From Candidatus Ichthyocystis sparus (lineage in GTDB: Bacteria > Pseudomonadota > Gammaproteobacteria > Burkholderiales > 2013Ark19i): DNA of 64,000 nucleotides. Shown here in pieces: positions 1-9,961 of this stretch. The translations under genes and the position numbers were made by a program. The notes below the pieces were generated by a model, which did not search any database, was not told the origin of the DNA, and saw only the letters and a list, made by a program, of their open reading frames with translations. The DNA is taken from assembly GCF_900078745.1 (NCBI RefSeq), contig NZ_FKII01000047.1, positions 124,001-188,000 of the forward strand. Direction: 5' to 3'. How positions within the stretch are numbered: position 1 is the stretch's first letter; each line of letters starts with the position of its first letter.

Positions 1-1
1 G

Positions 2-292
2 AAAGTTAGGATTCGTATTCTTGAAAATAGAAAGGAATTTGTATCAAGATCGCATTCCTTAAAAAAGGATAAGTTTAATAGTTGTATAAAATCTCTTCTT
101 TCTTATATGAGTGTGCTAGAAAAATCTGATAAAAAAATTAAATCTGGAATTGAAAATGTTATATCCTACAAAAAGTGTGTATATCTTATGGAGGCACATC
201 ACATAATATTTACCATGTTGGAATCAGGACATAATTTTCTAAGAAGAGATGATGTCATTGAAATTACAGATCCAATAACTGATTTTAATTAA
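2..292 (+). CDS. Partial helical paralogue (3' end only)
   Basis: The window opens inside this gene. The frame is open from base 2 to a TAA at 290-292, giving the last 96 residues. It is clearly paralogous to the next gene downstream: both share a run of charged helix (ILENRKEFV here, LLERRKKFV there), then SYKKC/SYKEC, a shared EAHHI motif, and an ending with a Gly followed by FLRR or FLKK and Asp-Val. No membrane segment or known domain is visible in the part present. The function is unknown. Tandem arrangement with its paralogue suggests local duplication. The true start lies outside the window. Confidence 0.75.
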   Translation, partial: KVRIRILENRKEFVSRSHSLKKDKFNSCIKSLLSYMSVLEKSDKKIKSGIENVISYKKCVYLMEAHHIIFTMLESGHNFLRRDDVIEITDPITDFN

Positions 293-469
293 AATAATTA
301 TAAGAGCGAGTAATATTATCTTTAAAAATATATTCATTTGTTATAAATATGGTAAACAATAAAGAAAAATATAATACTTATATATAGCTATTCATAGTAC
401 ACTAACTCCTATATTACATTAGACATCTAATATGGTAGCTTTAGCACTTAGGGGGATGTGTCAAACATA
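293..469. other. AT-rich spacer between two tandem paralogues
   Basis: This is a short intergenic stretch of almost pure A/T apart from a G-rich ribosome-binding segment at 451-455. I see no hairpin with a T tract, and it does not carry the ATTTCATATTTATA-type box found before the large family genes, so the two families may be controlled differently. Confidence 0.5.
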
Positions 470-1513
470 ATGGATTCAGTTTCAAAAGGAAGCGATTCAT
501 CACATAGTACTAATATTTCTACTGTACAAGATGAGCCATCTTATGATGACGACTCATCAAGTTTAGATACATTACGCACTTTATCTTCTTCTAGCTGTAA
601 TAACAGAGAACTTATTAATAGAGTTTATTCTATTAATAAAAGATTAACTGATATGGCTTCATCATTTATATCTGTTATGCTAATTAGCAACGAGTTGTCA
701 TATTTAGCTATGGAGAGGATAGATAAAGAAGAACAGCATCTTGACAAAGAAGAGATTGAAGTACTAAAAGAAATTGTATCTGAAAAACATACAGATCATG
801 CTGACTATGCAAATTTGGTTAGTAGTTGTTCATCTATCAAGAGTAATATGTCATTCTTAATAACACCTTATGTTTTAGAAGCAGAGAAAGAAGAGGGAAA
901 GAAACTTGATGATGATATGCTTTATAGCATCCCTATATATAAACATGTTTCACATTTGAATTTAGATCTTGAAGATAGGGCAAAATCAAAACTATCTAAG
1001 AGCATCGCACGACGGGTACTTGTAGCACTTAATGAAGCTGACACGATACACACTAAGATATGGAGATTTTTAAGGGTATTATACAAATTTGTAGATAATT
1101 TTTTATGCTCTTTACAATCATCATCAATAACAAGTACTTATCTTAAAGAAATTAATGAAAAGCTAGATAATCTATCTAGTGAAATAGAAAATCCCCACTG
1201 CCATAACAAAAAAACCGTGGAAACTATAAAAAATAGAATTATACTTCTTGAAAGAAGGAAGAAGTTTGTATTAAAAGTTCATTCCTCTAAAAGTAATAAA
1301 TATAAATATCATGGAAGGTTACTCATATGTTACATAAAGACTCTAGAAAAAACTGGTACTCAGCTTAAGTATGGAATCAAGCATGTCGAATCTTACAAGG
1401 AATGTATATCTATTCTAGAAGCGCACCACATAGTACATGCCATGTTGGGAGCTGGATATGAGTTCCTAAAAAAATACGACGTTTTTAATATGACAGAAAG
1501 AAGCAATGATTGA
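470..1513 (+). CDS. Hypothetical helical protein, tandem paralogue of the gene at 2-292
   Basis: This gene encodes about 347 residues of unknown function. The first 45 residues are Ser/Asp-rich and probably disordered. The rest is charged and helical-looking, with several coiled-coil-like stretches (for example KEEQHLDKEEIEVLKEI and the NEKLDNLSSEIE region) and no signal peptide or membrane segment. The C-terminal 95 residues match the partial gene upstream (LLERRKKF, SYKEC, LEAHHI). I chose the ATG at 470 because a G-rich ribosome site at 451-455 lies about 14 bases upstream. A GTG at 458 in the same frame is possible but too close to that site. It converges on the Nudix gene with only 10 bases between the stops. 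It is not obviously related to the seven large paralogues at 28-52 kb. Confidence 0.8.
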   Translation: MDSVSKGSDSSHSTNISTVQDEPSYDDDSSSLDTLRTLSSSSCNNRELINRVYSINKRLTDMASSFISVMLISNELSYLAMERIDKEEQHLDKEEIEVLKEIVSEKHTDHADYANLVSSCSSIKSNMSFLITPYVLEAEKEEGKKLDDDMLYSIPIYKHVSHLNLDLEDRAKSKLSKSIARRVLVALNEADTIHTKIWRFLRVLYKFVDNFLCSLQSSSITSTYLKEINEKLDNLSSEIENPHCHNKKTVETIKNRIILLERRKKFVLKVHSSKSNKYKYHGRLLICYIKTLEKTGTQLKYGIKHVESYKECISILEAHHIVHAMLGAGYEFLKKYDVFNMTERSND

Positions 1514-1523
1514 AGTTCTTATA

Positions 1524-2126
1524 TCATGTTAGCGAGAACATTCCTTGAGCTGCTAGAAGACTAAGTGCTGACAGAGTCTTAGAATCAGTAATAGCACCTT
1601 TATTAATCATATTTCGTAAATCGCTACAACCTATGAAGAAACAGTTAATAACCTCTCCTTCATCTGTATCCTGTCCAAGATAATTAAGATCTTTTGCATA
1701 GTAGAGATACATTTTTTCGCTAGAATATCCTATACATGGGTAGAACAACCCCATAGACTTCCAATAGCCAGCTTCATATCCGCCCTCTTCCCTAAATTCT
1801 CTTTTGGCTGCATCAAGTGGATCTTCACCTTTATCTATTTTACCAGCGGGAAATTCCCAGAAAATTTGCTTACAAGCGCACCTATATTGGCGTACGAACA
1901 AATATGCATCACCTCTACAGGCTATTATCACTACTGCCCCTGGATGACGCATGTATCTCCTAGATGACAAAGATCCATCATATAAAGCAACTATATCCTC
2001 CTCGAGGCTAAGGGGGCCAATTGTTACCAAAGAACGGGAATCACAAACTGTCTCAACAAGATACTCATCACCGGAACAATCTTCATTAGAAAAATTGTAA
2101 AGTGGTGGCTCACAATCTTTGTTCAT
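1524..2126 (-). CDS. Nudix hydrolase (ADP-ribose pyrophosphatase-like)
   Basis: The protein has about 200 residues. A complete Nudix box is visible, beginning GKIDKGE and ending REFREEGGY, which fits GX5EX7REUXEEXGU and supplies the Mg-binding glutamates. The family cleaves nucleoside diphosphates linked to another moiety. The size and the long N-terminal beta region resemble ADP-sugar pyrophosphatases, so ADP-ribose hydrolysis is the likely activity, by inference. The ATG at 2126 overlaps the TGA of the upstream DUF2818 gene (ATGA). A longer frame starting at 2216 would run deep into that gene and is rejected. A ribosome site (GAAAGG) precedes the chosen start. The gene closes the nuo operon, a position typical of betaproteobacteria. 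Confidence 0.88.
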   Translation of the reverse strand: MNKDCEPPLYNFSNEDCSGDEYLVETVCDSRSLVTIGPLSLEEDIVALYDGSLSSRRYMRHPGAVVIIACRGDAYLFVRQYRCACKQIFWEFPAGKIDKGEDPLDAAKREFREEGGYEAGYWKSMGLFYPCIGYSSEKMYLYYAKDLNYLGQDTDEGEVINCFFIGCSDLRNMINKGAITDSKTLSALSLLAAQGMFSLT

Positions 2127-2419
2127 AGCCTTTCTCTTTTTATCAGGTAGTGTATTACAAAGCCAGGATAAGATAAAACTAAAAAGCCACAAAAAGTTAC
2201 GGTATAAAAAACCCAATCCTTATGATATATGGATGAGAAATACGACTCACAAAGCAAAGAAAACAATAGGCTAATAATATATCCAAGCAAAAACTCAATA
2301 AGGACAGTGTACCATCTTTTTGATTTATTAGATAAAAATGGCAAGAATGACTTAGGATAAAATGGGGCATTGGCAAAAAACAACGCCACCAGCACAACAG
2401 AAATATACGAAGCTAGCAT
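2123..2419 (-). CDS. DUF2818 family membrane protein
   Basis: This is a 98-residue hydrophobic protein with about three membrane segments: residues 2-20, a middle segment around 40-58, and 70-92. The motif FFANAPF near the N-terminus and the ending YPGFVIHYL match the DUF2818 family, which in Burkholderiales lies between nuoN and a Nudix hydrolase gene exactly as here. Its role is not known. The constant linkage to complex I suggests a membrane function related to NADH dehydrogenase assembly or activity, which is only inference. The start directly follows the nuoN stop, and the end overlaps the Nudix start by four bases. Confidence 0.8.
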   Translation of the reverse strand: MLASYISVVLVALFFANAPFYPKSFLPFLSNKSKRWYTVLIEFLLGYIISLLFSLLCESYFSSIYHKDWVFYTVTFCGFLVLSYPGFVIHYLIKRERL

Positions 2420-3916
2420 CTAGAGTCCAGTCATGTATACCATATCAGAAGCAATGCGGATAAGTGGATATGAAAAAACACCAATGGCGAGTAAAGATAA
2501 GCAATGGACAACTAAGAACACATAAGATGAATAAGAAGTAACACACCAGCTAACTTCTGGCTGTGGTCGATCAAAGAACATGACCTTAATTATACGTAGA
2601 TAGTAGAACACGCCTATTACTGAAAATATAACAGACAAAGAAGCAACAACCTCATGTCCGGTAAGAACAAGTTGATTAACAACAAAAAACTTCGCCCAAA
2701 ACCCTAAAAGAGGCGGTATTCCTGCCAATGACAAAAAAGCCAAACAAGCCATACTGGACAAAAAAGGATTAGAATGGAAAATACCCGACAGATCAGAAAG
2801 ATACTTTACGGGGGCAGAATCTTTTCTAACAAAAATGCAGAAAAAAACAGCGGCTAGAACAGACAAGGAATAGGAGAAAATAAAAAACAAAAAAGCGGGA
2901 TAAAAATTTAAGTTAATAACAGACTGATACGATGGCGAATAATAGCTTGAAAAAAAAGCCAGCAAAACGAACCCCATTTGAGCAATACTTGAGAAGGCCA
3001 ATATTTTTCTTATATTGTTTTGAGAGACTGCAACTACATTGCCAAAAATAATAGTCATCAAAGCAATAGCTGGAAGTACAGGATGCCATACTGAATGTAA
3101 TACAGAAAATCCATGAAAGAGAATCTTGACTGCAAAAATAGCTGCACCGACCTTTGCAAGAGCCATCAAAAAGGGCAGAGAAACCTCAGATGCACCTGCA
3201 TAAACGTCTGGCAACCATGCATGGAATGGAAACACACCCAGCTTAAAACACGCAGAGGAAAACATTAACAAAACACTTACTACAAGCAACGAGTAGTTCA
3301 AAAAAACAGAGTCTTTTATTAACTGTGCATTATGTAAATAAGCATCTCCAAGTACCCCGTAGGAATAGGAAACACCGAGTAAAAATATTACTGAGGCAAT
3401 AGCACCCAAGACAAAATACTTAATTGCTGCTTCGTTAGATTCAGGAATATCCCTGTCAAAAGTTACCATAGTGTAGGTAGCAATGGATGTTATCTCCAAA
3501 CCCAAATACAGTGACAAAAAATGATTGCTGGATGACATAACCAAAGAACCTAAAAGAACCATAAGTGATAAAGGATAAAAATCGCTCCTGTTCTGCGAGT
3601 CCTTTAGGAAAACGGTAGCATAGGTAAGGGAAATCATATATATCAAACAAGCTACAGCATCCCAAATCCGCACCAAAGAGTCATTAATGTAGAAAGAATC
3701 CCACATGGTGTATCTAGGAGTGGTCAACTTATAAACTGACCAACATAGAGCAAAACAGGAAACAACCATGCACAAGAGATAGGACAACCTATCTAACAAA
3801 GATTGACGGCGGCTGAAGAATATAGCCAAAACCAACAAAAGAACGTCCGTCAGCAAAACAGAAAGCTCAGGTATGATTCTCCAGATGCTAAATGGTGACG
3901 ACTCAAATGTGTGCAT
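2420..3916 (-). CDS. nuoN: NADH-quinone oxidoreductase subunit N
   Basis: The 498-residue membrane subunit belongs to respiratory complex I and is one of the three antiporter-like proton-pumping subunits (with NuoL and NuoM). The whole length is hydrophobic with about 14 membrane segments. Family features include GLEITSIATYTMV (with the conserved membrane Glu), FKLGVFPFHAWLPDVY and a Lys-containing LAKVGAAIFAVKI. The ATG at 3916 is 12 bases from an AAGGA ribosome site. A TTG at 3922 in the same frame (500 aa) sits 6 bases from that site and cannot be excluded. It follows nuoM by about 20 bases and directly abuts the DUF2818 gene. Confidence 0.95.
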   Translation of the reverse strand: MHTFESSPFSIWRIIPELSVLLTDVLLLVLAIFFSRRQSLLDRLSYLLCMVVSCFALCWSVYKLTTPRYTMWDSFYINDSLVRIWDAVACLIYMISLTYATVFLKDSQNRSDFYPLSLMVLLGSLVMSSSNHFLSLYLGLEITSIATYTMVTFDRDIPESNEAAIKYFVLGAIASVIFLLGVSYSYGVLGDAYLHNAQLIKDSVFLNYSLLVVSVLLMFSSACFKLGVFPFHAWLPDVYAGASEVSLPFLMALAKVGAAIFAVKILFHGFSVLHSVWHPVLPAIALMTIIFGNVVAVSQNNIRKILAFSSIAQMGFVLLAFFSSYYSPSYQSVINLNFYPAFLFFIFSYSLSVLAAVFFCIFVRKDSAPVKYLSDLSGIFHSNPFLSSMACLAFLSLAGIPPLLGFWAKFFVVNQLVLTGHEVVASLSVIFSVIGVFYYLRIIKVMFFDRPQPEVSWCVTSYSSYVFLVVHCLSLLAIGVFSYPLIRIASDMVYMTGL

Positions 3917-3935
3917 AGTCAATAACTATCCTTAA

Positions 3936-5402
3936 TCAAGTCACGGGCCGCACTAAATTCTGAACTGAATGGAGTAACACTTTATTAACCGGGGCAGGAA
4001 AAACGCCAAAGAAAATCACTAAAAAAGCCAAAACTGCCAGAATAGTTGATTCGCAGCCAGTCATAGAAACCAAAGATTTTACGCTATCGTGAACAACGGG
4101 TCCCATAATAACTCGCTTGACTGTCCACAAGCTATAAACTGCGGACAATACCAGAGACAAGGACAATACTAAAACCCACCATATGCTACTATTGCCAGCG
4201 GACAAGAACACCAAAAGTTCGCCTACAAATCCAGATGTTCCGGGTAAACCACAATTCGCCATAGCAAAAATGACAAAAAGAGCTGAAAAATAAGGCATTA
4301 CATTCACAACACCGCCATAATCAGCAATTTTACGGCTATGCAGCCTGTCGTACAGTACACCTACACAAAAAAACAGTCCGGCAGAAACAAAGCCATGGGA
4401 AATCATTTGATACAATGCCCCTGTTAAACCATCAATAGTGTTAGAAAAAATTCCAAACGTTACGAACCCCATATGAGAAATTGAAGAGTATGCAATCAAT
4501 TTTTTCATATCTCCCTGAGCAATGGCAACAAACCCTATATAAACGACAGCAATAGCTGAGAGAGAAAAAATAATTGGTGACATTAGGTGTGATGCGTCAG
4601 GAAAAATTGGCAAAGAAAAACGCAAAAACCCATATGCTCCCAACTTAAGTGCCATAGCAGCCAATATAACAGAACCACCTGTAGGGGCTTCAACATGGGC
4701 ATCAGGCAACCAGGTATGCAAAGGAAACATTGGAATTTTAACGGCAAAAGCGAAAACAAAAAATAGGAAAAGTATTACCTGTATATCCAAAGGCAAAGAA
4801 AGCTCATGCCACTGAGCAATAGAGAAGCTACCGTGAGCAAACTTAGAAAGAGTAACTAAACCAACAAGAAGTAACAAAGATGCAACCAAGGTATAGAGAA
4901 AAAATTTGAATGCAGCATATACTCTACGCTGCCCCCCCCACATACCTATCACCATGTAAAGTGGAATTAATGAAGCTTCAAAGAAAACATAGAACAGCAA
5001 ACCATCTGTTGCAGAAAAAGCACCGTTTATAAGACCGGCCATGGAAAAAAAACAAAACAGATAAGCGGCAATTGACTTCTTAACAGAGTGATAAGTAGAC
5101 AAAACTACGAGTATTAACAAAAAGTTATTTAGGAGTAAAAAAAGCAAAGACAACCCATCTATAGACACAGAATAATTAGCACCGATGTACGGAATCCAGG
5201 AATGATTTTCTGCAAACTGGTAAGCTGATGACGAAGAATCAAATCTTAGGTACAAAACAAGTGTTGAGATAAAGCACAATATTGACCCTAAAAATCCTAG
5301 TGAGCGAACAATCTTAAGTGGGAAATAAGGAACAAGTAGGACTAATCCCCAAAGGATAGGCAGCCAGATGACCAGACTCAAAATGGGAAAAGAATGAAGC
5401 AT
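3936..5402 (-). CDS. nuoM: NADH-quinone oxidoreductase subunit M
   Basis: The 488-residue antiporter-like membrane subunit of complex I is close to the usual family length. Diagnostic elements are the conserved Glu in FFEASLIPLY near residue 142, the Lys in FAVKIPMFPLHTWLPDAH (residues 219-236), and GGSVILAAMALKLG just after, which form part of the proton path. About 14 membrane segments are evident. The start ATG lies 18 bases after the nuoL stop with an AAGG-type ribosome site. A run of eight G in the coding strand encodes the Trp-Gly-Gly at residues 155-157 and is a minor homopolymer. Confidence 0.96.
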   Translation of the reverse strand: MLHSFPILSLVIWLPILWGLVLLVPYFPLKIVRSLGFLGSILCFISTLVLYLRFDSSSSAYQFAENHSWIPYIGANYSVSIDGLSLLFLLLNNFLLILVVLSTYHSVKKSIAAYLFCFFSMAGLINGAFSATDGLLFYVFFEASLIPLYMVIGMWGGQRRVYAAFKFFLYTLVASLLLLVGLVTLSKFAHGSFSIAQWHELSLPLDIQVILFLFFVFAFAVKIPMFPLHTWLPDAHVEAPTGGSVILAAMALKLGAYGFLRFSLPIFPDASHLMSPIIFSLSAIAVVYIGFVAIAQGDMKKLIAYSSISHMGFVTFGIFSNTIDGLTGALYQMISHGFVSAGLFFCVGVLYDRLHSRKIADYGGVVNVMPYFSALFVIFAMANCGLPGTSGFVGELLVFLSAGNSSIWWVLVLSLSLVLSAVYSLWTVKRVIMGPVVHDSVKSLVSMTGCESTILAVLAFLVIFFGVFPAPVNKVLLHSVQNLVRPVT

Positions 5403-5420
5403 GGTACCTTATCCTGACTA

Positions 5421-7379
5421 TCAAGAGTAAAATAATGAAAACATAGGTACAAACAATATAACAAGTACACCGCAAAACATAAATAAAGCATAGTTACCAA
5501 TAAATCCTGTTTGCATTATTCTCCAAGAATCAGAGAGTATACTCACAGTACGCGCTACGGTATTAACCAAGTAATCAATGATGTGATTATCTACCCAAGA
5601 AGCGAGCTTACACTTCTTTAAATAAAAAGCAAAAATCGCTTCGGCTAATTCATCAAGGTAGTACTTCCTATAGAGAAGTGTATGAAAACAAGAGAATATA
5701 GAAAGGCGCTTCATAAACACAATTAGATACGAATCAAAGCTAACCAGCCAACCTACAACTACTCCCAAAACCAGCAATAAAAAAGAAGCGGACATAAAAG
5801 AATGGAAGGTAAAGGAAATCAATCCACCCTGGTCAGCAATTTCTTTAAAGATGCTAATGGATAATGGAGAAAGGTTACCAGTTAAATTCGAAAATACGCC
5901 TTCTGGCATAATTGAGAGCAAAAAAGGACATCCAAAAAACAGTGAAAAAATGGACAAAACCACCAAAGGAATCACGATGGAAAACGGCGATTCACTGGGG
6001 GGAACATAATTGTCAGACTTTGCAGATAAAGGAAAACGTTCCTTACCATGAAAAACAGTAAAAAACATGCGTGACGTATAGCAAGCTGTCACAAAAACGC
6101 CAGCAAAGGTTGTGTAATAGGCCCATTGAGCTGCCCACCCAGAAGCAATTCGTGCAGAATCTAGAATCATATGCTTGGAATAAAAACCAGAAGTAAATGG
6201 AAATCCAAGCAAAGAAATCCCACCTACGAGAGAAGATATCCAAGTAATAGGCATATATCGGCACAAACCGCCCATGTTTCTTATATCTTGTTCATGATGC
6301 ATAGCAACTATTACCGACCCAGCGGACAAAAAGAGCAAAGCCTTAAAAAAGGCATGACTAAGCAAATGAAAAATTGCAAATGATGGAACATCCAAACCAA
6401 TTGCTACGCACATGTAGCCTAACTGAGAAATAGTAGAGTAAGCAATTATTCTTTTTATGTCATTTTGAACCAAGGCAACCAGTCCAAGGAAAAAAGCAGT
6501 AATACCTGAGATTATTAAGATAAAAGACAACGAATTAGGAGATAAACGAAAAATTGGCATCAACCGAACAACCATAAAAACACCAGCTGTAACCATAGTA
6601 GCAGCATGAATCAAAGCCGAAATTGGGGTAGGACCTTCCATTGAATCTGGCAACCAAATATGCAATGGAAATTGGGCAGACTTAGACATAGCGCCAACAA
6701 ACAAGGCCAAGCAAGCCAAGGTAATAATGGGAAGCACTGAAGCCTGGGAGTGATATAGCAATATATCAGTAAAACTAGAAATGTTAAGGGTTTTGGTTAA
6801 GCCAAAAATAATCGCCATTCCTAGAACGAATCCCACATCCCCTACTCTATTAACAACAAAAGCCTTAAAGCTAGCTTTAACAGCACTTGGTTTATCGTAC
6901 CAAAAACCTATCAAAAGGTACGAAACAAGTCCCACTCCTTCCCATCCGAAAAACAACTGCAAAAGGTTATCTGAAACAATCAAAACCAACATGAAAAAAG
7001 TGAATAGAGAAATATAGGAAAAAAAACGCTGATAACCCTTATCACGACTCATATATCCTATTGAATAGATATGTACCATTAATGACACTATATCAACAAC
7101 AAGAATCATAGATAGAGAAAGTTGGTCAATAAAAACAGATATATCAAAGGAATAGTTTTTGCTAAAAATCCAGTTGTAAATAACTCCGTGAAGGGTATGT
7201 CCAGCTAGAACTGCTGGCAACAAAGAAAAAGCAAAACATAGTGAAATTAGAATACCTATAATGGTAACTACATGAGCAAACTTCCTACTACCCCAAATAT
7301 TTCCAGCCGACATTGCCAAAAGTGAAGCAAACAGAGGCGATAGAGCAATGCCAGAAAAATTCAGCTGTGAAGGCGACAT
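5421..7379 (-). CDS. nuoL: NADH-quinone oxidoreductase subunit L
   Basis: The largest membrane subunit of complex I (about 652 residues) is antiporter-like, with a C-terminal lateral helix that braces the membrane arm. Typical motifs are FFGWEGVGLVSYLLIGFW, FPLHIWLPDSMEGPTP and ALIHAATMVTAGVF. The C-terminal 150 residues are less conserved, as usual. The ATG at 7379 has an AAGGA ribosome site 9 bases upstream. The alternative TTG at 7388 overlaps the nuoK stop and would add three residues. It follows nuoK in the standard nuo order. Confidence 0.96.
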   Translation of the reverse strand: MSPSQLNFSGIALSPLFASLLAMSAGNIWGSRKFAHVVTIIGILISLCFAFSLLPAVLAGHTLHGVIYNWIFSKNYSFDISVFIDQLSLSMILVVDIVSLMVHIYSIGYMSRDKGYQRFFSYISLFTFFMLVLIVSDNLLQLFFGWEGVGLVSYLLIGFWYDKPSAVKASFKAFVVNRVGDVGFVLGMAIIFGLTKTLNISSFTDILLYHSQASVLPIITLACLALFVGAMSKSAQFPLHIWLPDSMEGPTPISALIHAATMVTAGVFMVVRLMPIFRLSPNSLSFILIISGITAFFLGLVALVQNDIKRIIAYSTISQLGYMCVAIGLDVPSFAIFHLLSHAFFKALLFLSAGSVIVAMHHEQDIRNMGGLCRYMPITWISSLVGGISLLGFPFTSGFYSKHMILDSARIASGWAAQWAYYTTFAGVFVTACYTSRMFFTVFHGKERFPLSAKSDNYVPPSESPFSIVIPLVVLSIFSLFFGCPFLLSIMPEGVFSNLTGNLSPLSISIFKEIADQGGLISFTFHSFMSASFLLLVLGVVVGWLVSFDSYLIVFMKRLSIFSCFHTLLYRKYYLDELAEAIFAFYLKKCKLASWVDNHIIDYLVNTVARTVSILSDSWRIMQTGFIGNYALFMFCGVLVILFVPMFSLFYS

Positions 7380-7384
7380 AATTC

Positions 7385-7714
7385 TCAATCCTTCAAACGA
7401 TTTAGTTTTTCAACCAAAATCGACCCGTAATTGCGAAAAACCAAAATAACTATAGCCAAACCTGTAGCTGATTCAACAGCAGCCACAGTCAAAACAAAGA
7501 ATACAAAACACCAACCAAAAGGATTAGACTGTTCTGCGGAAAAAGCCATGAAGTTAGTATTTACTGACAATAACATAAGCTCAATTGACATGAGCACAGA
7601 AATAAGATTACCCCTGCGAGCTATAACACCCACCAAACCAATAGCAAAAATAATCAGAGAGACTAATAAAGCCATGTGAGGTAAAGTAAGATAACCAGAA
7701 ACAGGCATCATCAT
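7385..7714 (-). CDS. nuoK: NADH-quinone oxidoreductase subunit K
   Basis: This small three-helix membrane subunit of complex I has 109 residues, slightly longer than the usual 101-102. The two membrane glutamates needed for proton transfer lie in LMSIELMLLSVNTNF and in AAVESATGLAIVI, both visible. The start is one of three consecutive ATG codons. The first (7714) forms an ATGA overlap with the nuoJ stop. Translation could begin at the second or third with little change. Confidence 0.95.
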   Translation of the reverse strand: MMMPVSGYLTLPHMALLVSLIIFAIGLVGVIARRGNLISVLMSIELMLLSVNTNFMAFSAEQSNPFGWCFVFFVLTVAAVESATGLAIVILVFRNYGSILVEKLNRLKD

Positions 7715-8361
7715 GATGAGCCACCCGTATGAGAAGAAGGCCTAGAAACAATAGTAACTCTATCTTTGGCCGTAACTGACAATTGCTCCCACTTATCTTG
7801 TGTTTTAGGTTTACCTGATGTACGAACACGGTGGGCTAAAATTACGGAAGACAATACCCCCAGAAATAGCAAAACTGATGCCAACTCAAATGGATAAAAA
7901 TATCTGGTAAACAGAACCTCGCCCAATTGTGCTGCACTACTCATCTGTGAAGGAAAGGCCTGTGAGTACACACTAAGGGCAAAATTAGAAGTTAGCAAGC
8001 CATATAAAAGCTCAGAAGTCACAAGTACTGAAACCGCAATACCGAAGAAGCCAAAACAACTATTTTTAACTGATTCCCAAGCAACTTCTTCCGAACGACT
8101 AATCATCATAACAACAAATAAGAACAAAACCATTACTGCACCAACGTAAACCAAAATTAGCATTAATGATAAGAATTCTGCCCCAAGTAGCAACCACAAA
8201 CAGGCTGCAAAAACAAAGGAAAATACCAAAGAAATAGCAGCATGAACTGGGCTTTTGAAAAAAACAACAGCCACCGCCGAAAAAATTAAGGCCAAAGAGA
8301 AAAAAATAAAGAAAAACAGTAACAAATCTATATTCCTAATAACATCAACGATATGGAGCAT
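7711..8361 (-). CDS. nuoJ: NADH-quinone oxidoreductase subunit J
   Basis: This is a membrane subunit of complex I of about 216 residues. The core [25 protein letters not shown] and [17 protein letters not shown] is the NuoJ signature and holds the flexible pi-bulge helix region. The C-terminal tail is polar ([13 protein letters not shown]) and variable between species. I place the start at the ATG at 8361, which overlaps the nuoI end by 17 bases. The frame extends upstream to 8403, but that would overlap nuoI further and adds residues not found in the family. The stop overlaps the nuoK start. Confidence 0.94.
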   Translation of the reverse strand: MLHIVDVIRNIDLLLFFFIFFSLALIFSAVAVVFFKSPVHAAISLVFSFVFAACLWLLLGAEFLSLMLILVYVGAVMVLFLFVVMMISRSEEVAWESVKNSCFGFFGIAVSVLVTSELLYGLLTSNFALSVYSQAFPSQMSSAAQLGEVLFTRYFYPFELASVLLFLGVLSSVILAHRVRTSGKPKTQDKWEQLSVTAKDRVTIVSRPSSHTGGSS

Positions 8362-8842
8362 CCAATGAGCGTTCTTTGGCAATGATATCTTCGTACCGAT
8401 CACCTATAGCCAACAGCATTGGTTTAGTCATCAAAAGATCTGTATGGGATTCAGCATGATAATGATGCACACTTGTCTCAACAATGGAATCCACTGGACA
8501 AGATTCCTCACAAAATCCGCAAAAAATACACTTACTTAAATCTATATCATAACGTGTCGTGCGCCTGGTACCATCTTCCCTCTGCTCAGACTCTATAGTA
8601 ATTGCCAAAGCAGGACAAACACATTCACACAACTTACAAGCTATACAGCGCTCTTCACCATTCGGATAGCGACGCAAAGCATGCAGACCTCGAAAACGAG
8701 GACTTTTGGGAGTTTGCTCTTCTGGAAATCTCAGCGTTATTTTAGGGCGAAAAAAATGACGAATAGTTAGTGCCAAACCATGGATGATTTCAAAAAGCAC
8801 AAAGTAGCGCAAGGTTAAAGGTATTTTTTTAAATTTAAACAT
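8345..8842 (-). CDS. nuoI: NADH-quinone oxidoreductase subunit I (2x[4Fe-4S])
   Basis: The 165-residue ferredoxin-like subunit carries two [4Fe-4S] clusters of the peripheral arm. Both CxxCxxCxxxCP motifs are intact: [12 protein letters not shown] and [12 protein letters not shown]. The ATG at 8842 shares one base with the nuoH stop (TAATG) and has a strong AAGGGG ribosome site six bases upstream. The frame continues upstream inside nuoH but has no reason to start there. The length agrees with the family (about 162). Confidence 0.96.
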   Translation of the reverse strand: MFKFKKIPLTLRYFVLFEIIHGLALTIRHFFRPKITLRFPEEQTPKSPRFRGLHALRRYPNGEERCIACKLCECVCPALAITIESEQREDGTRRTTRYDIDLSKCIFCGFCEESCPVDSIVETSVHHYHAESHTDLLMTKPMLLAIGDRYEDIIAKERSLDAPYR

Positions 8843-9957
8843 TACACTCCCCTTGCGTAGGCACAAGCACCACTCTGGTCAAGACAAGAGCCGTGGAAAA
8901 CATTCAGTGGCGACAACATCCAGCAGGTAAGAACAATAACGCAAAAAACAGTAAGTGGCAAAAACACCTTCCAACCAAGATACATGATTTGATCATAGCG
9001 ATATCTAGGCAAGGTAGCCCTAACCCAAATGAAAATAAACAAGATAAAAATTATCTTAAGTAATAACCAAAAAGTACCGGGAATAAACGATAAAAACGAA
9101 AAAGGAGCATCCCACCCTCCCAAGAACATCACAGAAATAAGCACTGATACTAGAATCATATTCGCATATTCTGCGAGAAAGAACACGGCAAAGGGCATGC
9201 CTGAATACTCAACGTGAAAACCGGCAACCAATTCAGACTCACCTTCTGCCACATCGAAAGGGTGGCGATTAGTCTCTGCTATACCGGAAATAAGACTAAT
9301 CAAGAATACGGGAAACAAGGGAAACAAATTCCAGCTCAGAAAATTCAAACCATTAGAATGCGCCCATCCTATAGTTTGGGCATGAACAATATCCTTAAAA
9401 TTCAAGCTACCTGACACTAGCAATACACAAATCAAAGAAAATCCCAAGGCTACCTCGTAGGATACCATTTGTGCCGCAGAACGCATTGCTCCTAGAAATG
9501 CATACCGAGAATTAGATGACCATCCAGCAAGAATTATCCCGTATACACCGAAAGAGGTTATAGCGAGAACATACAATAAGCCGGCATTCAAGTTGGTAAA
9601 ATATAAGTTCTCAGAAAACGGTATCGCAGCCCAAGCTCCTATGGAGGACACGATAGCAATTACGGGAGCTATTCTAAAGACTCCCCTATCCACATTAAGA
9701 GGGGTTAAAATCTCCTTACCCAGGAGTTTAATCACGTCTGCAATAGGCTGCACCAACCCCCATATGCCTACCCTGTTAGGACCAAGCCTACACTGCATAT
9801 ACCCAATTATCTTTCGTTCAAAATAGGTCAAGTATGCAACGGATAGAAGCAAAACTAGAACAAAAACTGCGATCATTACAAAAGTTGAAGAGTAGTGCCA
9901 CACTAACGTGCCAAAATGTGATACTACCCACTTTTTTAAACTATCTACAAAAAACAT
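8842..9957 (-). CDS. nuoH: NADH-quinone oxidoreductase subunit H
   Basis: This 371-residue membrane subunit of complex I forms the quinone-access channel with NuoB and NuoD. It is recognised by the [20 protein letters not shown] segment, [18 protein letters not shown] and the C-terminal [15 protein letters not shown] motif. About eight membrane segments are present. It starts four bases after the nuoG stop and ends with a stop shared by the nuoI start. Confidence 0.96.
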   Translation of the reverse strand: MFFVDSLKKWVVSHFGTLVWHYSSTFVMIAVFVLVLLLSVAYLTYFERKIIGYMQCRLGPNRVGIWGLVQPIADVIKLLGKEILTPLNVDRGVFRIAPVIAIVSSIGAWAAIPFSENLYFTNLNAGLLYVLAITSFGVYGIILAGWSSNSRYAFLGAMRSAAQMVSYEVALGFSLICVLLVSGSLNFKDIVHAQTIGWAHSNGLNFLSWNLFPLFPVFLISLISGIAETNRHPFDVAEGESELVAGFHVEYSGMPFAVFFLAEYANMILVSVLISVMFLGGWDAPFSFLSFIPGTFWLLLKIIFILFIFIWVRATLPRYRYDQIMYLGWKVFLPLTVFCVIVLTCWMLSPLNVFHGSCLDQSGACAYARGV

Positions 9958-9961
9958 AAAG

